Source of the DNA: Geodermatophilus obscurus
GTDB lineage: Bacteria; Actinomycetota; Actinomycetes; Mycobacteriales; Geodermatophilaceae
Reading direction: 5' to 3'
DNA length: 34,564 bases
Assembly (NCBI RefSeq): GCF_900143215.1
Contig: NZ_FRDM01000038.1
Coordinates: forward strand, 1-34,564
Part shown: positions 1-7,145 of the stretch, piece after piece
Numbering within the stretch: the first letter of the stretch is position 1
How the letters are laid out: each line of letters begins with the position of its first letter
Notes under the pieces: generated by a model
What the model was told of the DNA's origin: nothing
The model's database searches: none
What the model saw: only the letters and a program-made list of their open reading frames with translations
Position numbers and translations under genes: made by a program

Positions 1-309
1 CCGTCGCCGGCGACACCTCGATGCCGGTGGCGGCGGTGAACGCCGCGGCGTGCTCGGCCAGCGTCGCCTCCGGGCACTGCGCCAGTCGGCCGGGCAGCCA
101 GGCGCGCACCGCCTCGGTCTTGACCGCCGCCGGACCGGGCTTGATCGCCCGCCGTGGCGCCAAGCTGCCGGTCTGGCGGCGCAACCGCACGTACCGCTCG
201 ATGCTGGGCACCGACACACCGAACACCGATGACGCCTGCTCCCGGCTCATTCCGGCGTCCACTGCCGCCAGCAGCTTCTCCCGAAGATCCACCGAATACG
301 CCCGCATGG
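1..309 (-). CDS. IS630-family transposase, N-terminal part (cut by window edge)
   Basis: Reading leftward from an ATG at 307-309, the frame stays open to the window edge (about 103 codons). It starts MRAYSVDLREKLLAAVDAG, continues with a helix-turn-helix stretch (MSREQASSVFGVSVPSIERY) and a basic linker (RRQTGSLAPRRAIKPG). This is the usual N-terminus of IS630-family transposases, whose HTH binds the terminal repeats; the DDE catalytic domain would lie beyond base 1. IS630 elements commonly split the gene into two frames, which cannot be judged here. The right end of the element must lie between 310 and roughly 350, but I could not identify a terminal repeat or TA duplication. The family call is firm; whether the copy is intact is unknown. 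Confidence 0.85.
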
Positions 310-350
310 CCCGGGCCGTACCCACCCATCAATTCACCCGACCACCGCTG

Positions 351-515
351 TCAGACGAGGACGGCCTCCAGGGCATCGGCCTGCTGCACCAGGTCCGCCG
401 CGGTGGTCAGCCAGCCGGCCACCTGCAGCAGCGGCCACGGCTGCTCGTCGTCCAGCGAGGCCGTCGTCGCGACCAGTGAGGCCTGGGCCACGGCCCTGCA
501 CGCCATGTTCCGCAT
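351..515 (-). CDS. Small unknown protein (54 aa), divergent from the SpoIIE phosphatase
   Basis: The ATG at 513-515 is preceded by a strong ribosome binding site (GGAAGGAG five bases upstream), which favours it over the in-frame start at 611. The product begins MRNMACRAVAQASLVATTAS and ends DLVQQADALEAVLV. It is mostly helical and Ala/Leu-rich, with one cysteine and a central LDDEQPWPLLQVAGW segment. I do not recognise the family and see no signal peptide or membrane segment. It is transcribed away from the phosphatase gene at 731, so the 215 bases between them should hold both promoters. Its 3' end abuts the IS630 element. The good start site supports a real gene; the function is unknown. 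Confidence 0.5.
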   Translation of the reverse strand: MRNMACRAVAQASLVATTASLDDEQPWPLLQVAGWLTTAADLVQQADALEAVLV

Positions 516-730
516 GACGAGCTCCTTCCATCGGTTGCCTGGACGGTCGGCACCGACGGACCCGGGATCCAGCCGGAAGACGGAGACGTCACCCCGACGG
601 GGTGGACGCACACCGTCGCGGGCGGCCTGCGGGCGCTCGAGGGGCGCGGTGGAGCCGTTCCCCGGCTCCCGTCCACAATGGTCGGCGGCTGGTGGCGGCG
701 GCGGGCCGCCTGCCGGGAGGAGCGTGGGGT

Positions 731-2842
731 GTGGCGGGCACGGGGACGGCGGCCGACGGCGACGACGCCGGCCGGGCGCTGCTCGCGCTGCCGGTGGACG
801 CCGCGGGGATCGGGACGTTCGAGGTGGACGTCGCCACCGGCAGGCTCACCTGGAACCGCCGCATGTCCGAGCTGCTCGGAGTGGCACCCGAGGATGTCAG
901 CGGCGAGCCGGCCGAGGTCCACCGGCACATCGACCCCGCTGACGTCGCCCGGGTGGCCGCAGACGTGGAGGCCGCGCTGGCGGGCATCGGCGGGTACACC
1001 GCCGAGTGCCGCGTGCCGCTCCCCGACGGCCGCACGCGGCACCTCTCCGCCCGCGGGCAGCTGATCACCGACGCGGCCGGCAACCCGCTCCGCCTGGTGG
1101 GCGCGGCCCTCGACGTGACCGCCGAGCGGAAGATAAGCCAGCGCGTCCACGCCGCGTTGGAGTCCCTCCCCATCAGCTACCTGGCCATGGACGCCGACTG
1201 GCGGATGACCTACCTGAACGCCCGGGCCGAGCGCCTCACCGGCCGCTCCCGCGACGAGCTGCTGGGCCGCACCCTGTGGGAGGCCTTCCCCGCCATCGTC
1301 GGGACCGTCTTCGAGGAGCGCTCCCGCCAGGCGCTGCGGAGCGGCGAGGCGATCACCTTCGAGGCCTCCCACCCGGAGGCGCCGGACGTCTGGGTGGAGG
1401 TGCGGGCGGTGCCCGGCAGCGGCGGGCTCGCCCTCTACTCCTCCGACGTCACCGACCGGCGCCGGGCGCAGGAGGTGGCCGCGGAGACGGCCCGGCGCAG
1501 GGCGCTGCTCGCGGCGGTCACCGAGCAGCTGACCGGCACGATGGACGCCGAGCGGGCGGTCGCCCACCTGGCGCAGCTCGTCGTCCCGGCGCTGGCCGAC
1601 TGGTGCGTCGTCACCCTGGTCGACGACGAGGGACCGGCCGGCGGCCGGCGGAACCTGCGCGACGTCGGCTGGTGGCACGCCGACGAGGCGATGCGGACGA
1701 CGCTCGACGCCTATGCGGAACGGCGCATCCCGGCCCTCACGGAGGACTCCTTCCTCCTCCGGGCGCTGGTCACCGGCCGGAGCGTCACGGTCGACTCGGG
1801 AGCCACCGCAGCCGTCCGGAGCGTGCTGGCCCCCGGTCAGACGCACGACCTGATCGCCCAGCTCGCCCCGGAGGCGATGGTCGTGCTCCCGCTGCGCGGG
1901 CGCGGGCGGACCGTCGGCCTGCTCACCCTGTTCAACGGCTCCACCCGCGCGTCGATGAACGCCGCCGGGCGGGACACCGCGACGGAGGTGGCCGCACGCG
2001 CCGGCCTGGCCCTGGACAACTCCCGGCTGTACCGGCAGCAGCGCGATCTGGCCGCCGGCCTGCAGCGGTCCCTGCTGACCAGGCCCGTGCAGCCGGACCA
2101 CGTGCAGATCGTGGTCCGCTACACCCCGGCGGCGGAGGGCGCCGACGTCGGCGGCGACTGGTACGACGCGTTCATGCAGCCGGACGGGGCCACGGTGCTC
2201 GTCATCGGCGACGTCATCGGCCACGACACCGAGGCCGCCGCGGCCATGGGGCAGGCCCGGACCGTGCTGCGCAGCCTCGCCGCCGCCGGCCACGACGGCC
2301 CGGCCGAGGTGCTGCACCGGACCGACGAGGTCCTCGAGACCCTGCGGACGGGCATCCTCGCCACCGCGCTGGCGGGGCGGCTGGAGCAGGACGCGGACCT
2401 GCTCGAGCGCGGACTGACCCGCCTGCGGTGGTCCAGCGCCGGGCACCCGCCGGCCGCGGTCGTCGCTCCCGACGGCAGCGTGCGGCTCCTCGCCGGGGAG
2501 AAGGCGGACCTGCTGCTGGGGGTGGTACCGGACACGGCGCGGCAGGAGCACGAAGTCCTGCTGGAGTACGGCGCGACGGTCCTGCTCTACACCGATGGGC
2601 TGATCGAGGCACGCGACCAGCCCATCGAGGAGGGCCTGCAGCGGCTGCAGGAGACGCTGACCGACCTCGCCGCCGACGACCCGCCGCTCGACGAGCTGGT
2701 CGACCAGCTGCTGGAGCGCATGCTGCCGCCGCAGCCGGAGGACGACGTGGCGCTGGTCGCCGTCCGGTTGCACGACCAGCGCGGGCCGCGGCCGGCCGAG
2801 GCCGGGCCGAACCGCACGCCGCCGGGCTTCCCGGACACCTGA
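731..2842 (+). CDS. PAS-PAS-GAF-SpoIIE (PP2C-type) serine/threonine phosphatase
   Basis: Product of 703 aa if translation starts at the GTG at 731, which has GGGAGGAG eight bases upstream; the open frame extends to 602 but the earlier part looks non-coding. Domains in order: PAS with PAC (about 27-130), a second PAS (about 142-245), GAF (about 265-430) and a SpoIIE/PP2C phosphatase (about 445-680). Metal-binding acidic motifs are present: GADVGGDWYDAF near 472, GDVIGHD near 494, LYTDGLIEARD near 620 and EDDVALVAVRL near 672. Such proteins dephosphorylate anti-anti-sigma factors in partner-switching stress circuits and sense signals through PAS/GAF. No anti-sigma or anti-anti-sigma gene lies nearby, so the partner is unknown. 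It has no membrane segment, so it is probably cytosolic. Confidence 0.93.
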   Translation: MAGTGTAADGDDAGRALLALPVDAAGIGTFEVDVATGRLTWNRRMSELLGVAPEDVSGEPAEVHRHIDPADVARVAADVEAALAGIGGYTAECRVPLPDGRTRHLSARGQLITDAAGNPLRLVGAALDVTAERKISQRVHAALESLPISYLAMDADWRMTYLNARAERLTGRSRDELLGRTLWEAFPAIVGTVFEERSRQALRSGEAITFEASHPEAPDVWVEVRAVPGSGGLALYSSDVTDRRRAQEVAAETARRRALLAAVTEQLTGTMDAERAVAHLAQLVVPALADWCVVTLVDDEGPAGGRRNLRDVGWWHADEAMRTTLDAYAERRIPALTEDSFLLRALVTGRSVTVDSGATAAVRSVLAPGQTHDLIAQLAPEAMVVLPLRGRGRTVGLLTLFNGSTRASMNAAGRDTATEVAARAGLALDNSRLYRQQRDLAAGLQRSLLTRPVQPDHVQIVVRYTPAAEGADVGGDWYDAFMQPDGATVLVIGDVIGHDTEAAAAMGQARTVLRSLAAAGHDGPAEVLHRTDEVLETLRTGILATALAGRLEQDADLLERGLTRLRWSSAGHPPAAVVAPDGSVRLLAGEKADLLLGVVPDTARQEHEVLLEYGATVLLYTDGLIEARDQPIEEGLQRLQETLTDLAADDPPLDELVDQLLERMLPPQPEDDVALVAVRLHDQRGPRPAEAGPNRTPPGFPDT

Positions 2843-2954
2843 TCCGCCGGGCCCGGCTCCCGGTTCCCCGCACCCCCCCCCGATTGGCGGGCGCGGAGCG
2901 CGGCCGGCCGGGAGAGACTCGGTCGGGCCAGCAGCGACGCGTGAGGGTCAGGTC

Positions 2955-4604
2955 ATGGGGGACGGTGCCATGTCGGAGGAGTCCGAGGCGGGTGTCGGGG
3001 GGCGTTCCCGGTGGCGGCCGCTCGCGTCGCTGATCCCGGCGCGCTCCAGGCTGCACGCGCCCCTGTGGCGCGGCGCGGCCGTGGTGGTCGCCACCGCCAC
3101 GCTGATGGCGTCCTCGCCGGTGGACGGCGCCGGGCGGCCGGCCGGGAGCACCGTGCAGGACCCGCCGCCGGCCACGTTCCAGGCGTTCTCCCACCCGGCC
3201 GGCCGACCTGCCTCCCCGACGTCCGCCGCCCCTCCGTCCGCGACCCCCGGGACGACCGCGTCTCCGGCGCCGAGCCCGACCGCGGCCGCGTCGGGCCTGG
3301 CGGCCGGCGGGATCCCGTCGGTGGCCAAGGCGGCCTACGACTCCGCGGCCGCGGCGGCGCCGGGCGGCTGTGGCATCGACTGGTCGCTGGTCGCCGCCAT
3401 CGGCCGGGTCGAGTCCGACCACGGCCGCTTCGCCGGGGCAGTCCTGCAGACCGACGGGCGGTCGGCGCCCCGGATCATCGGGATCCAGCTGAACGGCAAC
3501 GGCACGGCGGTCATCCGCGACACGGACGGCGGACGCCTCGACGGCGATACGGCATACGACCGCGCCGTCGGCCCGATGCAGTTCATCCCGTCCACCTGGG
3601 CGCGCTACGCCAGCGACGGGGACGGCGACAGCAGCAGCGACCCGTTCGACATCCACGACGCCGCTCGGGCCGCGGCCCGGTACCTGTGCGCCGCCGGTGG
3701 TGACCTCACCACCGTGGCCGGACAGCGCCGCGCCGTTCTGGCGTACAACCACTCCGACACCTATGTGGCGACTGTCCTGACCCTCGCCGCCCGGTACGCC
3801 GGGACGCCGCTGCCCACCGTGCCGACCGACACGGCGCCCCCGCCGTCGGAGCCGCCGGCGAACCCGGGGCCTCCGCCCGCTGTGCAGCCGGCCGTGAGCC
3901 CACCGCTACCCGCCGCGCCGTCGTCCGCCTCGCCGTCGACGACCGCTCGGTCCACGCCCCCGTCGGTGAGCACACCGCCGACGGTCCCCACGTCCCCGCC
4001 GACCACCACGTCCCCGCCGGTCACCCAACAATCGACGACGCCCCCTCCGAAGGCGACGCCGCCGGTCACGACCCCGCCGACGACACCCCCGCCGGTCACC
4101 ACACCACCCGTGACCACACCGCCGACCGTCACGACGCCGCCGGCGACGCCGGTCACCACTCCCCCGACCACGACCCCACCGACGACCCCACCGACGACCC
4201 CACCGACGACGACGCCACCGACGACGCCACCGGTCCCGACTCCCCCGACCACGACGCCACCGACCACGACGCCGCCGACCACGACCTCGCCCGTCACGAC
4301 ACCCGGGTGCACCACCCCGGCGGTCGCGGCGCTCGGCACGGTCGACATCCGCGACGGCTCGGCGGACCCCGACGCGCGGGCCGCCGTCGGTGCCCGGGTG
4401 GTGGCAGCCGGCGGCACCGTCGGCGCCGTCACCGCCACCCAGGACGCGACCTCGGCCGTCCGGTACCCCGCCGACCGGAGTGCGGCGGCCACGGCGCTCG
4501 CCGACGCGCTGGGCCTGGCCGGCGGCGCGGAGGTCGGGGACGTCGCCCGGATCACCGTGGTCATCGGGGCCGGCGACGCCGCCCGGCTGGTCTGCGCCCC
4601 CTGA
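2955..4604 (+). CDS. Exported lytic transglycosylase with Thr/Pro stalk and LytR_C-like tail
   Basis: Product of 549 aa. A basic N-terminus is followed by a hydrophobic segment (about 36-55), a signal peptide or anchor. The SLT domain (about 117-282) carries the catalytic glutamate in GRVESDHGRF (E153), GPMQFIPSTW (205-214) and AYNHSD (263-268), the pattern of MltB-like transglycosylases that cleave the glycan strand of peptidoglycan. C139 and C245 could form a disulfide. Residues about 283-455 are a low-complexity Pro/Thr stalk. The last 95 residues (TVDIRDGS...AVRYPADRSAAATALADALG...ITVVIG) resemble the LytR_C domain usually found on LytR-CpsA-Psr or wall-associated proteins. The SLT plus LytR_C combination is unusual and may localise the enzyme to wall polymers (inference). 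ATG 2955 has a GAGGG upstream; ATG 2970 is an alternative. Confidence 0.9.
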   Translation: MGDGAMSEESEAGVGGRSRWRPLASLIPARSRLHAPLWRGAAVVVATATLMASSPVDGAGRPAGSTVQDPPPATFQAFSHPAGRPASPTSAAPPSATPGTTASPAPSPTAAASGLAAGGIPSVAKAAYDSAAAAAPGGCGIDWSLVAAIGRVESDHGRFAGAVLQTDGRSAPRIIGIQLNGNGTAVIRDTDGGRLDGDTAYDRAVGPMQFIPSTWARYASDGDGDSSSDPFDIHDAARAAARYLCAAGGDLTTVAGQRRAVLAYNHSDTYVATVLTLAARYAGTPLPTVPTDTAPPPSEPPANPGPPPAVQPAVSPPLPAAPSSASPSTTARSTPPSVSTPPTVPTSPPTTTSPPVTQQSTTPPPKATPPVTTPPTTPPPVTTPPVTTPPTVTTPPATPVTTPPTTTPPTTPPTTPPTTTPPTTPPVPTPPTTTPPTTTPPTTTSPVTTPGCTTPAVAALGTVDIRDGSADPDARAAVGARVVAAGGTVGAVTATQDATSAVRYPADRSAAATALADALGLAGGAEVGDVARITVVIGAGDAARLVCAP

Positions 4605-4614
4605 CACCACGTGC

Positions 4615-4651
4615 AGGAGCCCCCGAACCCGAGCGTGGAACGGGGGCTCCT
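4615..4651. terminator. Bidirectional terminator hairpin between convergent genes
   Basis: A perfect 11-bp inverted repeat (AGGAGCCCCCG / CGGGGGCTCCT) with a 15-base loop lies 10 bases after the transglycosylase stop and 15 bases before the stop of the minus-strand dehydrogenase. There is no T tract, as is common in high-GC Actinobacteria. Position and symmetry suit termination in both directions. Confidence 0.85.
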
Positions 4652-4665
4652 CCGTGGCTGCGCCG

Positions 4666-5748
4666 TCAGCCGGGCAGGTTGCCGATGATGGCCTCGGTGA
4701 CCTCCACGGTGCCGGCACTGCCGCCGACGTCGCGGGTGCGGATGCCCTGACCAGAGGTCACCTCGATCGCGTGCTGCACGGCCTTGGCCTCGTCGTGCAG
4801 GCCGAAGTGCTCGAGCATCAGCGCCGCGCTGCCGATGGCGCCGACGGGGTTGCAGATCCCCTGGCCGGCGATGTCGGGCGCGGAGCCGTGGACCGGCTCG
4901 AACATGGAGGGGAAGCGTCGCTCCGGGTTGAGGTTGGCGCTCGCCGCGAGGCCGAGGCTGCCGGCGAGGGCGCTGCCGAGGTCGGAGAGGATGTCGGCGT
5001 TGAGGTTGGACGCGACCACGACGGAGAGGTCCTCGGGCCGGAGGACGAACTTCGCGGCCATGGCGTCGACCAGGACGCTCTCGGTCTCCACGTCGGAGTA
5101 CTCGGCGGCGACCCGCCGGAAGACGTCGTCCCACAGGACCATGCCGTACTGCTGGGCGTTGCTCTTGGTGACGCTGGAGACCTTCTTGCGGGGGCGGGTG
5201 CGGGCCAGGTCGAAGGCGAACCGGATGATCCGCTCGCAGCCGACCTCGGTGAACACCGCGGACTGGACGGCGACCTCACCGCGGTCGTCCCGGGCACCGA
5301 AGTTGCGGCCGCCGAAGCCGGCGTACTCGCCCTCGGAGTTCTCCCGGACGACGACCCAGCTCAGCTCGGTGTCGTCCGCCTTGCGCAGGGGACTCCGGAT
5401 ACCGGGGAGGAACTCGACGGGGCGGACGTTGGCCCACTGGTCGAAGCTCTGGCAGATCTTCAGGCGCAGACCCCACAGGCTGACGTGGTCGGGGACGGTC
5501 GGCCAGCCGACGGCGCCGAAGTAGATGGCGTCGAAGTCCTCGAGCTGGTCGAGACCGTCCTCGTCCATCATCCGGCCGTGCTGGGCGTAGTAGTCCGAGC
5601 CCCAGGGGAACTCCTGCCAGTCGAAGGCGAAGCGGCCGTTCGAGGCGTCGGCGAGGGCGTCGAGGACGGTGCGGCCGGCCGCGACGACCTCGACGCCGAC
5701 TCCGTCGGCGGGGATGGCGGCGATGCGGAACGTGCGCTGGGCGGTCAT
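4666..5748 (-). CDS. Tartrate dehydrogenase / D-malate dehydrogenase-type beta-decarboxylating dehydrogenase
   Basis: Product of 360 aa starting at ATG 5748 (MTAQRTFRIAAIPADGVG), chosen for its GGAGA site and fit to family length; an in-frame start at 5817 gives an unlikely leader. It belongs to the isocitrate/isopropylmalate dehydrogenase superfamily. Visible motifs are the glycine-rich start, ENSEGEYAG with the catalytic tyrosine, SVTKSNAQQYG with the catalytic lysine, the aspartate-rich metal site NLNADILSDLGSALAGSLG, and EPVHGSAPDIAGQGICNP for NAD binding. The DDVFRRVA and LWGLRL stretches look like the tartrate/D-malate branch rather than LeuB. It would oxidise and decarboxylate a 2-hydroxyacid with NAD and Mn or Mg. 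It lies 88 bases downstream of a LysR gene on the same strand and has a candidate LysR site about 90 bases before its start. Confidence 0.88.
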   Translation of the reverse strand: MTAQRTFRIAAIPADGVGVEVVAAGRTVLDALADASNGRFAFDWQEFPWGSDYYAQHGRMMDEDGLDQLEDFDAIYFGAVGWPTVPDHVSLWGLRLKICQSFDQWANVRPVEFLPGIRSPLRKADDTELSWVVVRENSEGEYAGFGGRNFGARDDRGEVAVQSAVFTEVGCERIIRFAFDLARTRPRKKVSSVTKSNAQQYGMVLWDDVFRRVAAEYSDVETESVLVDAMAAKFVLRPEDLSVVVASNLNADILSDLGSALAGSLGLAASANLNPERRFPSMFEPVHGSAPDIAGQGICNPVGAIGSAALMLEHFGLHDEAKAVQHAIEVTSGQGIRTRDVGGSAGTVEVTEAIIGNLPG

Positions 5749-5836
5749 GACGGTCTCCGTGGGGACGACTGCTGGGGTCGTTCCCGAGTGAACGGCGTCA
5801 CGCCCCACGGCGTCCAAGACGGATCGTCGATCGGCG

Positions 5837-6805
5837 TCATAGCCCCGGCCTATCGTTCAACGCAACCGGGCCGGCCGCCGTCTCCTGGTCGGACACGTGG
5901 CGCTCGGCACAGCGGACGAAGGCCTGGGCGGCCGGGGTGAGGGTGCCCGTCCGGAAGACGAGGGCGATCCGCAGCAGGACGGCGGGCTCGATCCGCCGGA
6001 CCCGCGCGCCCGACCGCTGTGCCAGGGGCGCCCAGGACGACGGCAGTACCGCGTGCCCCACGCCGGCCAGCACCAACGGCAGGATCGACGTGCGGTGCTC
6101 GACCTCGACGACGACCTGCGCATCCACGCCGCTGGCGAGGACGTCGTCCACCAGCCCCCGCATGAGGCTGCCCCGTCTGCTGACGATGAGCCGCGCGCCG
6201 GCGAGGGCCTCGCGGGCCACCGCGGGTGTGGCCGGGTCGTCCACCGACCCGGGGTCCTCGCGCGCCTGGGGCGCGTCGTCCTCGGGCGGCGAGAGCAGCA
6301 CCAGGGGTTGATCCTCGATCGGCAGGACGCGCAGCCCGCCGGTGTGCGGAGGCGAGGCCGCACCGAGGAGCCCGAGCTCGCTCCGGCCGGCCTTGACCGC
6401 GTGGACCACCTCCTCGGGGGTGAACGCCGCGTCAGCCGTGACCGTCATCGCCGGATGGGCAGCGGTGAAGTCGCGGATCAGGGTCGACAGCGGTTCCACG
6501 CCGGGGCTGGGCATCGCGATCAGCTCCACCCGGCCCCGCTGCAACTCGTGGACGGACCGGGCCGCGGCGCGGGCTGCCTCCAGGTCGCGGACCACCTGGC
6601 GAGCCGGTTCGATCAGCTGGGCGCCGGCGTCGCTGAGCACGATCCCGCGGCCGACCCGGTGGAACAGCGGCACCCCGAGCTCCCGCTCGAGCGTCCCGAT
6701 CGCCTGGGACAGCGACGGCTGGGCGATGTAGAGCTGCTCCGCGGCGCGGCCGAAGTTCATGGTCTCGACGACGGCGAGGAAGTAGGTCAGCTGCCGGACG
6801 TCCAC
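5837..6805 (-). CDS. LysR-family transcriptional regulator
   Basis: Product of 322 aa from GTG 6805, preceded by GGAGGGG at good spacing. Residues 1-60 form the winged HTH (MDVRQLTYFLAVVETMNFGR, then AQPSLSQAIGTLERELGVPLF), followed by the linker helix and a periplasmic-binding-protein-like effector domain (about 90-300). An insert around 180-200 (PPEDDAPQAREDPGSVDDPA) is a little longer than usual. The gene runs in tandem, not divergently, with the dehydrogenase at 4666-5748. Two similar T-N11-A dyads, one just upstream of this gene and one over its stop codon in front of the dehydrogenase, suggest that it represses itself and controls the dehydrogenase. The inducer may be the enzyme's substrate or a related hydroxyacid (inference). 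Confidence 0.92.
   Translation of the reverse strand: MDVRQLTYFLAVVETMNFGRAAEQLYIAQPSLSQAIGTLERELGVPLFHRVGRGIVLSDAGAQLIEPARQVVRDLEAARAAARSVHELQRGRVELIAMPSPGVEPLSTLIRDFTAAHPAMTVTADAAFTPEEVVHAVKAGRSELGLLGAASPPHTGGLRVLPIEDQPLVLLSPPEDDAPQAREDPGSVDDPATPAVAREALAGARLIVSRRGSLMRGLVDDVLASGVDAQVVVEVEHRTSILPLVLAGVGHAVLPSSWAPLAQRSGARVRRIEPAVLLRIALVFRTGTLTPAAQAFVRCAERHVSDQETAAGPVALNDRPGL
5839..5853. promoter_or_regulatory. Candidate LysR operator upstream of the dehydrogenase
   Basis: The dyad ATAG-N7-CTAT contains the LysR signature T-N11-A (T5840, A5852). It overlaps the stop codon of the LysR gene and sits about 90 bases before the dehydrogenase start, near where LysR recognition sites usually lie. It resembles the site at 6824-6846 (13 of 18 core bases identical). 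Confidence 0.5.
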
Positions 6806-6823
6806 CGCGTCCCCTCCGGACGG

Positions 6824-6846
6824 ACCGATAGGCCCAACCTACCGGT
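6824..6846. promoter_or_regulatory. Candidate LysR autoregulatory operator
   Basis: The near-perfect dyad ACCGATAGG-CCCAA-CCTACCGGT has 8 of 9 arm positions paired and a T-N11-A core (T6829, A6841). It lies about 20 bases upstream of the LysR start codon, next to its ribosome binding site, where binding could block the gene's own expression. Confidence 0.55.
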
Positions 6847-6987
6847 GCGGCAGCTGATGCGCCCGGGCGCTGACGACCGGGAGGACGGTGCACCTGTGCG
6901 GAGCGGTCGTGCCACCGGCCACGACGAGGCCGACGACGGCCGGGGCCCCTGCGGTCCCACCCCCTGTTCGGCCGGCCGGCTGTGCCT

Positions 6988-6993
6988 TATGGT
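6988..6993 (+). promoter_or_regulatory. -10 box (TATGGT) giving a leaderless Thr leader peptide
   Basis: TATGGT fits TANNNT and ends six bases before the ATG at 7000, which places the transcription start on the A of the start codon. No good -35 is visible (TGTTCG at 6965-6970 would have 17-base spacing). Confidence 0.5.
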
Positions 6994-6999
6994 TCCGCC

Positions 7000-7047
7000 A
7001 TGTCCGACCAGCAGCGCACCACGACGCCGGATCGTCTCCGGCGCTAG
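7000..7047 (+). CDS. Threonine leader peptide of an attenuator
   Basis: A 15-codon frame, MSDQQRTTTPDRLRR, has three consecutive threonine codons (ACC ACG ACG at 7018-7026) and stops at TAG 7045-7047, about 100 bases before a threonyl-tRNA synthetase-like gene. The Thr run just before a hairpin is what classical ribosome-mediated attenuation needs: stalling at uncharged Thr codons would uncover the 3' half of hairpin 7026-7042 and favour an antiterminator. The frame has no ribosome binding site but follows a -10 box at leaderless distance, as many actinobacterial leader peptides do. The coding sense and position are seen directly; the regulation is inferred. Confidence 0.65.
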   Translation: MSDQQRTTTPDRLRR

Positions 7048-7100
7048 CTGCTGCCTCGCAAGCAACCACTCAGCCCCGGAGCACCGCTCCGGGGCTGAGT
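7026..7100 (+). terminator. Attenuator: small hairpin (7026-7042) and terminator hairpin (7068-7100)
   Basis: The first hairpin is GCCGGA (7026-7031) with TCCGGC (7037-7042). The terminator is a perfect 15-bp stem (7068-7082 with 7086-7100) closed by a 3-base ACC loop. CTCCGG at 7036-7041, which overlaps the 3' arm of the first hairpin, is exactly complementary to CCGGAG at 7076-7081 in the terminator's 5' arm, so the pairings are mutually exclusive. There is no T tract after the stem. The very strong stem ahead of a tRNA synthetase gene supports attenuation. Confidence 0.7.
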
Positions 7101-7145
7101 CGTCCCGAGCCTGGGCTCCGGTGGCACGACCACGAAGGAGCTCCT

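Noticed and set aside
407..2773. 788-codon minus-strand frame over the SpoIIE phosphatase
   Set aside because: An antisense shadow of a well-supported gene, with Arg/Gly/Pro-rich composition and no domains.
2843..2954. c-di-AMP (ydaO) riboswitch before the lytic transglycosylase
   Set aside because: The leader is about 110 bases and no characteristic ydaO sequence or fold is visible.
3990..4310. Tandem repeats resembling a CRISPR or minisatellite
   Set aside because: Irregular Pro/Thr codon repeats in frame within the transglycosylase stalk; no spacers or constant unit.
7100..7145. T-box riboswitch before the ThrRS-like gene (GGTGGCAC near 7120)
   Set aside because: The T-box core UGGNACCGCG is not matched and there is no room for stem I; the Thr-codon leader explains the region better.
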